NCBI GenBank assembly: GCA_027315405.1
Contig: DAHUYB010000075.1
Coordinates: 1-59,440 of the forward strand
Source of the DNA: Gammaproteobacteria bacterium
GTDB taxonomy: Bacteria > Pseudomonadota > Gammaproteobacteria > Natronospirales > REEB76
DNA: 59,440 nt
Direction of reading: 5' to 3'
The position numbers and the translations under genes are program-made. The notes beneath the pieces were generated by a model that was not told the origin of the DNA, searched no databases, and saw only the letters and a list, made by a program, of their open reading frames with translations. Positions 9,958 to 18,182 of this stretch are shown here, piece after piece; within the stretch, counting starts at the first letter, position 1; the number at the start of each line of letters is the position of its first letter.

Positions 9958-9986
9958 AATTTGAATTCTGAAGAATTCAGAGGAGT
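9952..9986 (+). promoter_or_regulatory. Riboswitch expression platform (masks a ribosome binding site)
   Basis: ACTCCT (9952-9957) is complementary to AGGAGT (9981-9986), the ribosome binding site of the leader ORF. Between them TGAATTCT and AGAATTCA (9962-9979) form a hairpin, which would bring the two strands together. The same ACTCC is the pseudoknot strand of the aptamer, so the two pairings exclude each other. This predicts translation OFF without fluoride and ON with it. No T run follows, so a transcription terminator is not indicated. Confidence 0.7.
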
Positions 9987-9992
9987 TATTAC

Positions 9993-10103
9993 ATGGCATA
10001 CCGCAAGGCATGCCGGGTCGCCGCATATCAGTACCCAGATGCGCTCCCGCTAAAGACTGTTCCCGCATCCGCGCCTGCGGAGAAGTACCGCCATGTTGCC
10101 TGA
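9993..10103 (+). CDS. 36-residue leader ORF of the fluoride operon
   Basis: A short frame starting ATG at 9993, with GAGGAG seven bases upstream, and ending TGA at 10101-10103. The stop overlaps the start of the next gene (10093) by 11 bases, as in translational coupling. The product is basic, with no membrane segment and no similarity I recognise. The ribosome binding site freed by the riboswitch belongs to this ORF, so its translation may open the start of the downstream gene. It could be a genuine small protein or only a coupling device. Confidence 0.5.
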   Translation: MAYRKACRVAAYQYPDALPLKTVPASAPAEKYRHVA

Positions 10104-11037
10104 GGTATTGGCACAGATTGCGCAAGTGCTGGCGGTGCTGATCCTGGCGCCGCTTATCCAGGGTTTCATCCTGCGTTACGAAGAACGCGTGCAACGCGCC
10201 CGCGGGCCGTCCGTTCTGCAACCTTACCGCGACTTGTGGAAACAGTTTCACAAGCAGCTTGTCATTCCCGAGACGGCTTCCTGGGTATTTTGGGCGGCGC
10301 CCATCGTCGCGTTCACCGCTATGCTCACGGTGCCGCTGCTCATCCCGGTACTCACGAACTATCCTCTGCCGCTATCCGACATGGGTGATATTCTTGGCGG
10401 CGGCCTGATACTCACAGTCGGCACGTTTTTTATAAATCTCGCAGCACTGGATTCCGGCAGTGCCTACGGTGGCATCGGCGCCAGCCGCACCGTCATGCTC
10501 TCGATTCTCGCCGAGCCCACGCTGATTCTGGTATTCGTAGGCATTACGCTCATGGCGAAAGCCATGTTACCGTTCGTGGTGAACCATCTGCTGGTGGCGG
10601 ACAGTGCGGTGTACTGGAGCCCCACCCACCTGCTTTTGGTGCTGGCGTTCTTTATCCTGTTGCTGGTAGAGACCGACAAGCTCCCGATACATTCCAGCAC
10701 CCACATCGAGGTGTACATGATCGAGGAGGCCCGTATCCTCGAGTATTCAGGTCCACTGCTGGGCCTGCTCAAATGGGCCTCCATGATGAAGCAGTTCATT
10801 CTTTATACAATTTTTTGCAATGTTTTGCTTCTACCTTGGGGATTGTCTGTCCATGGTACCGCGCTCGGTATTTTTGCCGCGATGGTCGTTCTGGTACTCA
10901 AATTATTCCTGATCGGAGCAGCCATGATCGTGGTGCAGACGTCGCAATCTCGGTTGCGATTTTATCGCTACCAGGAGCCGCTGGCAGCTTCATTCCTGCT
11001 GGCTATTCTTGCCATCATTGCCAATCAGATCAGGTGA
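10093..11037 (+). CDS. HyfC/HycD/NuoH-like membrane subunit of Ehr-type complex
   Basis: A 314-residue membrane protein of the NuoH/HyfC/EchB family, the subunit joining the redox arm to the membrane arm. About eight hydrophobic segments are visible. Family marks are GPSVLQPYRDLWKQF near the N-terminus, the GSAYGGIGASRTVMLSILAEP loop, and VETDKLPIHSSTHIEVYMIEEARILEYSG, which carries the conserved acidic residues. The usual VDNPATH of HyfC reads IHSSTH here. The start ATG overlaps the leader ORF, and GGAG lies nearby. It is the first of six co-directional complex genes. Confidence 0.88.
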   Translation: MLPEVLAQIAQVLAVLILAPLIQGFILRYEERVQRARGPSVLQPYRDLWKQFHKQLVIPETASWVFWAAPIVAFTAMLTVPLLIPVLTNYPLPLSDMGDILGGGLILTVGTFFINLAALDSGSAYGGIGASRTVMLSILAEPTLILVFVGITLMAKAMLPFVVNHLLVADSAVYWSPTHLLLVLAFFILLLVETDKLPIHSSTHIEVYMIEEARILEYSGPLLGLLKWASMMKQFILYTIFCNVLLLPWGLSVHGTALGIFAAMVVLVLKLFLIGAAMIVVQTSQSRLRFYRYQEPLAASFLLAILAIIANQIR

Positions 11038-11040
11038 AGC

Positions 11041-11721
11041 ATGCTCGCAGCGCATCTTGATCCCCTGGCCGCCTCGATTTTCAGCCTGATTGCCATCGCC
11101 AGCATGCTGCTGTCGTTCGTAATGCTGGGTTCACGCTGGTTGAAGGATTACATGTACGCTTTTGGTGCCCAGTCCTGGCTGATTGCGCTGTTATCCGCCC
11201 TGGTGGGCTACTACGGCCATTATCCCGAGCTTTATTTCATTGCGATCCTAACCATTTTGTTTCGCGGCCTGTTTCTGCCTTATCTGGTACTGCGTATCCT
11301 GCGGCGTTTGCACGTGAAACGCGAGCTGCATCTTGTATTGCAGCCATCGACCAGCTTGATTCTAGGCGCGATTTGCGTGGTTTTCTCCTTAGTGGTGGCG
11401 TTTCGTATTTCGACGGCCATCGGTTTTCCTGAGAATATCGTGGTGCTGGCGCTCACGGTGATGTTTACCATGAAGCTGGTTGGATTTCTGATACTGAGCG
11501 TACGGCATGAAGCAGTAAGTCATATTCTTGGTCTGATGCTGCTGGAAAACGGCATCTTCCTGGGGTCGCAAATATTGATTCCCGGCATGCCATTGCTGAT
11601 CGAATTGGTAGTCTTGTTCGATCTATTGGTGGCGGTGGCATGTTTCGGAGTACTGGTGCGCTACCTGCTGGCGCGCGTGGGCAGTACCAGTAGTCTTGAA
11701 CTCAAACGGTTGATAGGCTGA
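11041..11721 (+). CDS. HyfE-like membrane subunit
   Basis: A 226-residue, very hydrophobic protein with about six to seven membrane segments, matching HyfE of hydrogenase-4; its N-terminal half corresponds to NuoK-like subunits. The segment FRGLFLPYLVLRILRRLHVKRE and the later LMLLENGIFLGSQILIPGMPLLIELVVLFDLLVA fit the family, including the glutamates inside the membrane expected for proton paths (LLENG and LIELVVLFD). It starts three bases after the HyfC-like stop and overlaps the next start by one base, so co-translation is likely. Confidence 0.85.
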   Translation: MLAAHLDPLAASIFSLIAIASMLLSFVMLGSRWLKDYMYAFGAQSWLIALLSALVGYYGHYPELYFIAILTILFRGLFLPYLVLRILRRLHVKRELHLVLQPSTSLILGAICVVFSLVVAFRISTAIGFPENIVVLALTVMFTMKLVGFLILSVRHEAVSHILGLMLLENGIFLGSQILIPGMPLLIELVVLFDLLVAVACFGVLVRYLLARVGSTSSLELKRLIG

Positions 11722-13181
11722 TGATGACGTTGTGTTTCATTGTTCTATTGATCGCACCGTTAGTGGTGGTCGTTGGTGCTTTGTTGATCCGTCGGCCACG
11801 CTTCGCTGAATATCTGAATCTGCTTGCCAGTGTTGTGGCATTTCTTGCCGCGACATCATTACTCTTTATCATACGTACCCCGATATTTTTCTGGCATAAC
11901 TATCTGTTCGTGGATACGCTGGGTTGTTGGGTGGCATTGTGCACGGCGGTTGTTTACCTTTTGGCATCTATTTACGCGGTAGGCTACATGCGCCTGCTTG
12001 CGCAGGATAAGCACCTGCCGGGTTTCTATGCACTGTTTGCCGGCTTTGCATGGACCATGCTGCTCGCCGTCTTTGTCAATAACATTGGCATGTTCTGGAT
12101 CGCCATCGAACTCACCACCTTAGTGAGTACTTTCCTGGTGGGGTTCGAGCGGGCCGCAGAGAGTATCGAGGCTGCGTGGAAATATATCATCGTAGTGTCG
12201 GCGGGTATTACGTTGGCATTGTTGGGGACAGTGTTGCTCTACTGGGGTGGCAGTCTAATATTGGGACCCAGTTACGATATGACATGGCAAGTGTTGCGGG
12301 ATGTGGCGCCGCACATGAATCCAGTGCTGCTCAAACTCGGGTTTCTATTGGTGCTTGCGGGATATGGCACAAAAGTTGGTTTGGCACCCATGCATACCTG
12401 GCTGCCGGATGCCCATAGCGAAGGTCCAACACCAGTATCGGCCATGCTTTCCGGCGCGCTGCTCAATACCGCCATGCTCGGCATTGTGCGTTTTCTTGCG
12501 ATCGTGGATGCAGCGAGCATCGGTTCGTTACCGCATACCGCCCTGGTGGTATTGGGTATCTTCTCGGTTTTTATCGGGACGCTCTTTATCGTGCATCAGG
12601 AAGGCATCAAACGGCTGATGGCCTATTCAAGCGTGGAACATATGGGCATCCTGGCGCTGGGTTTCGGATTCGGCGGAGTCCTAGGTATCGCGGGGGCGCT
12701 CTACCATATGCTGAATCATTCCCTCAACAAATCGCTGATGTTCTTCGGCGCAGGTAACAGCATGCGTCGCTACGGTACCAAGGAAATGCCAGCGTTACGC
12801 CGGGTGTTGCATGAATTCCCCGTTTCGGGATTGTTATGGCTTGCAGGTGCAGTGGCCATCACGGGCGCACCGCCTTTTGGTTTGTTCCTAAGTGAGTTCA
12901 GCATTTTGCGGGCTGGTTTTTCTGGATCCAATTTGTGGGCGGCCATCGTGATGCTGGTGCTCCTGATTATCATTTTCATCGGCTTCCTCAGACACTTTGG
13001 TGCCATGTACTTCGGCAGGCGACCCGAAGGTACGCCCCAGGGAGCGATCGTCAGTGCCTGGTGCGTGGTGCCTATGTGGCTTGCCCTGATACCACTCCTG
13101 ATAATGGGGTTGTGGTGGCCGGACGGGTTAATGCGAATTTTTGACGGCATTGCGCATCAACTGATAGGGCCGACGTTATGA
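11721..13181 (+). CDS. HyfF/HyfD/NuoN-like antiporter subunit
   Basis: A 486-residue membrane protein of the proton-translocating NuoL/M/N (Mrp antiporter-like) family with about 14 membrane segments. The two residues central to proton pumping are present: Glu130 in the segment FWIAIELTTL, and Lys218 in GYGTKVGLAPMHTWLPDAHSEGPTP. The later KRLMAYSSVEHMG segment is the other family signature. This points to a working ion channel. The length is close to HyfF/HyfD. It overlaps the HyfE-like gene by one base and the next gene by four. Confidence 0.88.
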   Translation: MMTLCFIVLLIAPLVVVVGALLIRRPRFAEYLNLLASVVAFLAATSLLFIIRTPIFFWHNYLFVDTLGCWVALCTAVVYLLASIYAVGYMRLLAQDKHLPGFYALFAGFAWTMLLAVFVNNIGMFWIAIELTTLVSTFLVGFERAAESIEAAWKYIIVVSAGITLALLGTVLLYWGGSLILGPSYDMTWQVLRDVAPHMNPVLLKLGFLLVLAGYGTKVGLAPMHTWLPDAHSEGPTPVSAMLSGALLNTAMLGIVRFLAIVDAASIGSLPHTALVVLGIFSVFIGTLFIVHQEGIKRLMAYSSVEHMGILALGFGFGGVLGIAGALYHMLNHSLNKSLMFFGAGNSMRRYGTKEMPALRRVLHEFPVSGLLWLAGAVAITGAPPFGLFLSEFSILRAGFSGSNLWAAIVMLVLLIIIFIGFLRHFGAMYFGRRPEGTPQGAIVSAWCVVPMWLALIPLLIMGLWWPDGLMRIFDGIAHQLIGPTL

Positions 13182-14665
13182 AGAGCGCATTGGAAATACG
13201 CCTTACACCCGCGGAACTTCAACCTGCCTGTGAAGCGCTGCTTCGAGACGACGGACGCATACAGATGGCTTGGGCTTGGGTTCCGTCCCCGGGGGGAATA
13301 GAGGTTTGTTATCTCGCTACTCAAGGTGCGCAGCAATCATTTGTGCTGTGGCGTTGCGGGGCGACGGACCAGGGTCTGCCGAGCCTTGCCGGCATTGCGC
13401 CGCTCCTGGGTTGGTATGAGCGCGAGATCACAGATCTTTTCGGAGTCAGCTTCTCGGGTCATCCCGAACCCTATCCGCTGGTGCTGCAGGAAGGGGCGCG
13501 ACCGATAAAACCACCCCTGGATCCCGCATACCCGAGGGATACCGCCATGCTATTCAAGCGCCAGCCAGCGCGCATCCCGGAGGTACTAGGCGATGACGTC
13601 CAAGCACTGCCGTTCGGTCCGGTGCGCGCCGATGTGATGGAGTCCGCTCAGTTTTTGTTCTTTTACCTAGGCGAGCACATTCTGCATTATCAACCGCGGC
13701 TGTTCTTCAAGCACCGCGGGATGGAGAAACGCTTTGAAGGGCTAGAGCCGGCCTTGGGTGTTGTGTTGGCCGAGCGCGTTTCGGGAGTCGGCAGCTTCGC
13801 CCACGCACTTGCGTACTGCCAGGCGGTCGAATCCGCCTGCGGTTGTGTAATTCCACCCCGAGCTGAGTGGGCGCGAACGCTGCTCGCGGAGTTCGAGCGG
13901 CTCTACAACCATCTGCATTACTTCGGTCATCTGGCGGATACCACCACGCTCAAGGTTGCCAATGCCGAAGGCAAGTTGCTCGAGGAACGCGTCAAACAGA
14001 TTAACGCGCGGCTTTGTGGCAGCCGGCTTTTACGCAACCTGCTTCGGCCGGGCGGGTTGCGCCACGATATTAATGTTTACAGCGGGCTCTCTGAAGAACT
14101 TCGGGAATTGCATCTTGATATTAGCCGTTACCTGGGACAGTTGTCGCGGACCGCCGGCTATCTGGACCGCCTTATAGATACTGGCGTGTTGAACCGTCGG
14201 ATTGCATTTGATCAGGGAGCCACAGGTCCTGTCGAGCGCGCTTCGGGTCTCGACCGCGATTTGCGCCGTGATCATCCTTATGCGGCGTATGGCGCTGTAG
14301 AGTTTGCGATCCCCTTGAGGGAGAGGGGGGATGCAAACGCGCGCGCGGAAGTACGCGCCGAGGAGATTGACGTGTCAATGGCACTGATTGCGCGGCTGCT
14401 AGCCGATATTCGACACGGTGCTTTATGCAGTTCTTGTACGCCATTACCCAGTGTGGAGGGCCTTGGCTGGTGCGAATCACCCAGAGGGGCCTTGTACTAT
14501 GCTGTGCATTTTGACGAAGCTGGAAAATTGCGCCGCGTAAAAATCAAATCACCTTCCTTCTCGAATTGGCGCGTATTCCCGTATACGGTTCACGATTCAA
14601 ACATGATGGATTATGCTATCAACGAAGCGAGCTTTGGTCTCAGCATCGCTGGATGTGACAGGTAG
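13178..14665 (+). CDS. HyfG/HycE-like large subunit lacking the [NiFe] cysteines
   Basis: A 495-residue fusion of a NuoC-like domain (about 1-125, with YEREITDLFGVSFSGHPE) and a NuoD/hydrogenase large-subunit domain (about 145-495, with FFKHRGMEKRFEGL, HYFGHLAD and GSRLLRNLLRPGG). Active hydrogenases bind Ni-Fe with two CxxC pairs. The first site, normally RVCGICGFAH, reads RVSGVGSFAH at 200-209. The C-terminal site, normally DPCxxC, reads SFGLSIAG just before the end. All four ligands are lost while the surrounding sequence is kept, so the protein is intact but cannot hold the metal centre. In this it resembles NuoD and the Ehr complexes. The missing ligands are read from sequence; the Ehr role is inference. 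Confidence 0.9.
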   Translation: MKSALEIRLTPAELQPACEALLRDDGRIQMAWAWVPSPGGIEVCYLATQGAQQSFVLWRCGATDQGLPSLAGIAPLLGWYEREITDLFGVSFSGHPEPYPLVLQEGARPIKPPLDPAYPRDTAMLFKRQPARIPEVLGDDVQALPFGPVRADVMESAQFLFFYLGEHILHYQPRLFFKHRGMEKRFEGLEPALGVVLAERVSGVGSFAHALAYCQAVESACGCVIPPRAEWARTLLAEFERLYNHLHYFGHLADTTTLKVANAEGKLLEERVKQINARLCGSRLLRNLLRPGGLRHDINVYSGLSEELRELHLDISRYLGQLSRTAGYLDRLIDTGVLNRRIAFDQGATGPVERASGLDRDLRRDHPYAAYGAVEFAIPLRERGDANARAEVRAEEIDVSMALIARLLADIRHGALCSSCTPLPSVEGLGWCESPRGALYYAVHFDEAGKLRRVKIKSPSFSNWRVFPYTVHDSNMMDYAINEASFGLSIAGCDR

Positions 14666-14674
14666 GAGCCACAT

Positions 14675-15487
14675 ATGCCGGCGTGGACACTGTTTGGTTT
14701 GATGCGCGGTAGTGCCACAACCGATTGGCCTGTCGGAGAGGATGATGGACAGAAAAATGTCCTCGGTATGCCGCGCTATCATCCAGAAAAATGCGAAGCC
14801 GGCTGCAAGGAATGCGTAGCCGTGTGTCTGCCGGGTGCACTGACATTAACCCACGGCAACGAGGCACGTTTGAAAGTGGATTATGGCCGCTGCGTCGTTT
14901 GTCAATTGTGTGTGGAAGTTTGTCCCACTGGTGCTCTGGCGACCAGCAACGATTGGGCGTTTGCCGTGCATGAGCGAAATGATCTTCGATGGAAGGAGGC
15001 CATACGATCGCCGGAAGCCGCTATAGTGAAGTCGCGGATTGAGGGCGCATTCAAACGTAGTCTGCACATCCGTCATGTGGATGCTGGCTCCTGCAACGGC
15101 TGTGAGTCGGAACTGCAAGCACTCAACAATCCTTTCTACAATCTGCATCGTCTCGGTATCTTCTTCACGCCGTCGCCGCGTTTTGCCGATGTGCTTCTGG
15201 TTACCGGCACGGTCACCTATGCCATGCGCGACGCCTTGCTCGCCACCTATGAGGCTATGCCGGAACCCAAGTGGGTCATGGCCATGGGCACCTGCGCTGT
15301 ATCCGGAGGTGTCGCCACGGGTGGCTATAGCTCCGGCCACGGTCTTGAAGGGCTGCTGCCGGTGGATGTGTATCTTCCCGGGTGCTCGCCGAATCCGGCC
15401 GCCATCATTCATGCATTACTCGTGCTGTTGGAGCGTGCCTCCCCACGCGTAAGCGATGGCCATATGGATATAAACCGCCATGAGTAA
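14675..15487 (+). CDS. Fused ferredoxin-like (HyfH/NuoI) and small subunit (HyfI/NuoB)
   Basis: A 270-residue electron-transfer protein in which two usually separate subunits are one chain. Residues 1-100 form a two-cluster ferredoxin domain. Its second motif is standard (Cys73, 76, 79, 83; CVVCQLCVEVCP). Its first is spaced Cys40, 44, 47, 51, with three residues rather than two after the first Cys, and Leu follows the last Cys in place of the usual Pro. Residues about 130-270 are the NuoB/HyfI-like small subunit, with all four ligands of the proximal 4Fe-4S cluster: Cys140 and Cys143 (SCNGCE), Cys207 (GTCAVSGG) and Cys237 (PGCSPNP). The electron path up to the large subunit therefore looks complete. 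It overlaps the next gene by eight bases. Confidence 0.88.
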   Translation: MPAWTLFGLMRGSATTDWPVGEDDGQKNVLGMPRYHPEKCEAGCKECVAVCLPGALTLTHGNEARLKVDYGRCVVCQLCVEVCPTGALATSNDWAFAVHERNDLRWKEAIRSPEAAIVKSRIEGAFKRSLHIRHVDAGSCNGCESELQALNNPFYNLHRLGIFFTPSPRFADVLLVTGTVTYAMRDALLATYEAMPEPKWVMAMGTCAVSGGVATGGYSSGHGLEGLLPVDVYLPGCSPNPAAIIHALLVLLERASPRVSDGHMDINRHE

Positions 15488-17459
15488 TGTTTTGCTGTTG
15501 TTAGTCATTAACTGTTGGGTGCTTGCCTGTCTCTTGGTCTTATCCACCAGGGCTACCAGACTCGCGCGGCTGCTGCTCGCGGCCGGTGCACTCGCGGGCG
15601 TCTTGCTCGCGATTATCACCTTGCCGGGCGGCATGCCTCCGGTGCAACTGCCGGTGAGCGTGGGCGGCGGGCCGATCACCTTCGAGCTCTCAGCGTCGGC
15701 GCTCTGGCTGATGGGATTTGGATTGGCGGCAGCGATTCCAGCCTGTTGGCTCGGCACACCGGGGGAAGGCCAGCGTGGGTGGATAGCGGGTGCGGCCTTG
15801 AGCCTGCTTGGAGCGCTCGGGATATTTGGACTTCAGGACAGTATCGCTTTTCTGATTGCCTGGGAAGTCATGAGCCTCGGTGGAGCAGCGATGATCCTAG
15901 GCGGCCGGCGTGCCCGCGGCGGCGGACGGCGAGTGCTGTTCATGCTGGGACTGCTGGAAGTTGGCAGCGTGGCTTTGTTGTGCGCTTTTCTCCTCATGGG
16001 CACACTGGGGATGAAGGGCTTCAGTTTCCAAGACTCGGCGGGGAGCATCGCCGCTCTTGCGCCCTGGCTGCAAGCGCTGGTGGGGATGCTGCTACTGATT
16101 GGCTTTGGGGCCAAGCTCGGTATTCTGCCGTTCTATGAATGGTTCCCCGCTGCCTATGGTGCCGGCAGTGGAGCCACTGGAAATCTGCTATCGGGAGTAA
16201 TCCTGAACGCGGCTTTTTTCGGTTTGAGCCAGGGTTACGTCCGCTGGCTGGCAGATACACCGGTACTCTTTGGCCTGGGCATATCGCTGATTGCCGCGGG
16301 GGTGGTGAGCGCGATTCTTGCGGCTCTATACGCATTTCAGGAAGACGACTGGCGCGAATTGCTGAGTCTCTCCACCGCGGAGAATGCTGGCATCGCAGTT
16401 ACCGCGCTGGGTGCGGCGGTGCTGTTTCGCGCCCAGGGACAGGTAGAACTTGCCGGCTTAGCCTGGATGGTAGCTATGTTGCAGCTTGCAGCCCACGCAC
16501 TCGCCAAGGGCGGGTTGTTTATCGCTGCCGACGGCGTCTTTTACGCTACCGGCTCTTATCTCATCGCGCAACGCGGGCTATTGCGCCGAAGTTCATGGCT
16601 GTTCGGTGTCGGCGCGGTATTTGCCGGCATGAGTCTTGCTGCCATGCCGCCTCAAGCCGGTTTCGTGAGCGAATGGTATATCTTCCAGACCCTGTTCCAG
16701 GGATTTCGCCTGGACAGTCTGGCGGGACGCTTGGTGACGGCGCTCGCTGGAGCGGGGCTAGCACTTACCGCCGCCATTTCCCTTGCCACGTTTGTGAAGG
16801 TATTGGGCATCGGCTTGCAAGGGCAAGGCGATCCACAGACGACAATGATTCCACGGCGGGTGAGTTATGCCACCGGCATCCTGGGTTTGGCTGTTTTGGC
16901 GCTGGCTGTGGGCATGCCCTGGTGGGTGCAGACGCTGGATACCGCGGCATTTCAGCAGTTCGGCATGCATATGGCCTCTGCCATGTATGCTGGTTTGATA
17001 CTGGTACCGCTGACCTCAAGTTTCGCGTTCATTTCGCCCACGCTGCTCGCGATTGTGTGCCCGCTGCTGGCACTGCTGCCTATTGCGCTATTGCTGTCTG
17101 CGCGACGCTTTAGTGTGCGTCGCGCAGCGGTGTGGTACGGAGGGCTGTCGCGGGACAATGATCGGGTAGCCACCACCTCGCTGACTTTCTCCAATGCCAT
17201 GCGTACCTTCTACAGTTTCATTTACAGGCCGACGCTGGATGTTGAGCACGAGCACGCCAGTCGCGGTTATTTTCTGAAACGCCTGCATTTCAATTACCGG
17301 GTCGCGCCGATTTTCGGTGCTTTGCTGTTTTTGCCGCTGACCCGGTGCGTGAACAGTGCCGCGCAGCGTTTGCGAGCATTACAATCAGGCCATCTCAATT
17401 TTTATCTTGCCTTGATCGGCATGCTGCTAGTGTTTGTGCTGGTCCTTGGCGTTATCTGA
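15480..17459 (+). CDS. HyfB-like antiporter subunit
   Basis: A 659-residue membrane protein, about the length of HyfB (672), with some 15 hydrophobic segments. It is the second NuoL/M/N-type subunit of the complex. The pumping residues are kept: Glu129 in FLIAWEVMSLGG and Lys212 in GFGAKLGILPFYEWFPAAY. The C-terminal part has the FYSFIYRPTLDVEHEH stretch seen in HyfB/HycC proteins, followed by a last membrane helix. There are thus two antiporter-like subunits, one HyfE and one HyfC, so the membrane arm can be expected to move at least two ions per cycle (inference). crcB follows after 19 bases. Confidence 0.88.
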   Translation: MSNVLLLLVINCWVLACLLVLSTRATRLARLLLAAGALAGVLLAIITLPGGMPPVQLPVSVGGGPITFELSASALWLMGFGLAAAIPACWLGTPGEGQRGWIAGAALSLLGALGIFGLQDSIAFLIAWEVMSLGGAAMILGGRRARGGGRRVLFMLGLLEVGSVALLCAFLLMGTLGMKGFSFQDSAGSIAALAPWLQALVGMLLLIGFGAKLGILPFYEWFPAAYGAGSGATGNLLSGVILNAAFFGLSQGYVRWLADTPVLFGLGISLIAAGVVSAILAALYAFQEDDWRELLSLSTAENAGIAVTALGAAVLFRAQGQVELAGLAWMVAMLQLAAHALAKGGLFIAADGVFYATGSYLIAQRGLLRRSSWLFGVGAVFAGMSLAAMPPQAGFVSEWYIFQTLFQGFRLDSLAGRLVTALAGAGLALTAAISLATFVKVLGIGLQGQGDPQTTMIPRRVSYATGILGLAVLALAVGMPWWVQTLDTAAFQQFGMHMASAMYAGLILVPLTSSFAFISPTLLAIVCPLLALLPIALLLSARRFSVRRAAVWYGGLSRDNDRVATTSLTFSNAMRTFYSFIYRPTLDVEHEHASRGYFLKRLHFNYRVAPIFGALLFLPLTRCVNSAAQRLRALQSGHLNFYLALIGMLLVFVLVLGVI

Positions 17460-17478
17460 CAACAAGGAGCCGATTTCA

Positions 17479-17853
17479 ATGTGGACGTATTTTGGAGTAG
17501 CAGTTGGGGGTGCGGTGGGTTGCTGCGCGCGTTATGCAGTGACCCAATTGATACAACAGGTGTATGGACGCAGTTTCCCGCTGGCTACCCTTATCATCAA
17601 TGTGCTGGGTTGTTTCCTGATGGGTTTTCTGTTCTTTGAGACCCTGGAACGGATATCTATGAGTCCCACCATGCGCACGGCAATCCTGACAGGCGGGTTG
17701 GGGGGCTTCACCACGTTCTCGACATTCGCCATGGAATCGATTCTGCTTATCGAAGGTGGCGAGATAGGTTACATGGCCGCCTACCTGCTGCTGTCAGTGT
17801 TTCTGGGCCTAGCTGCGGCGCTGGTGGGTGCCTACATTGCGCGTAACTTGTGA
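17479..17853 (+). CDS. crcB: Fluoride channel CrcB (Fluc)
   Basis: A 124-residue protein with four membrane segments; Fluc channels work as antiparallel dimers that let F- leave the cell down its electrochemical gradient. Family marks are GGAVGCCARY at the N-terminus, an asparagine in TLIINVLGCFLMGF, and GGLGGFTTFSTF in the third helix, which holds the polar track and the phenylalanines lining the pore. The start is set by AAGGAG at 17463-17468, ahead of the ATG; the upstream in-frame extension overlaps the previous gene and is unlikely. A fluoride riboswitch heads the same run of genes 7.5 kb upstream. Confidence 0.95.
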   Translation: MWTYFGVAVGGAVGCCARYAVTQLIQQVYGRSFPLATLIINVLGCFLMGFLFFETLERISMSPTMRTAILTGGLGGFTTFSTFAMESILLIEGGEIGYMAAYLLLSVFLGLAAALVGAYIARNL

Positions 17854-17864
17854 GGGAAGGTGCC

Positions 17865-18182
17865 ATGACAAAAGACATGACTTTAGTGCGTATCTATCTC
17901 AGCGAAGCTGATCACGGGGGCAAGCGGAACCTTCTGACTGAAATCATGGGAATATTGCATGACCACCACAAGGTACACGGCGTGACGGTGTTTCGCGGCA
18001 TCGCTGGGTTCGGAGCCAAGGGCATCGTACACTCTGCGGACTTGCTGCGGCTCACGCAACGTCTGCCGCTGGTGGTGGAATTTTTCGATGAGCCGGCCAT
18101 CGTGGAGGCGGCACTCACGGTTTTGCAGGATATAGTTCCTCCAGGCCATGTGATTTCCTGGCCGGTGAGTTGCCGTGCATAA
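17865..18182 (+). CDS. DUF190 family protein (PII-like fold)
   Basis: A 105-residue cytosolic protein of the DUF190 family, often found beside crcB. Family sequence is visible in LVRIYLSEADHGGKRNLLTEIMGILHDHHKVHGVTVFRGIAGFG and in the tail LPLVVEFFDEPAIVEAALTVLQDIVPPGHV. Known members have a ferredoxin-like fold related to PII signalling proteins, which suggests ligand sensing or regulation of a membrane partner; the actual role is unknown. I chose the ATG at 17865, preceded by GGGAAGG, over a GTG at 17850 that overlaps the crcB stop. Confidence 0.85.
   Translation: MTKDMTLVRIYLSEADHGGKRNLLTEIMGILHDHHKVHGVTVFRGIAGFGAKGIVHSADLLRLTQRLPLVVEFFDEPAIVEAALTVLQDIVPPGHVISWPVSCRA

Noticed and set aside
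13178-14665. Calling the complex an active hydrogenase-4 or formate hydrogenlyase
   Set aside because: All four metal-binding cysteines of the large subunit are missing, and no formate dehydrogenase or hyp gene is in the window.
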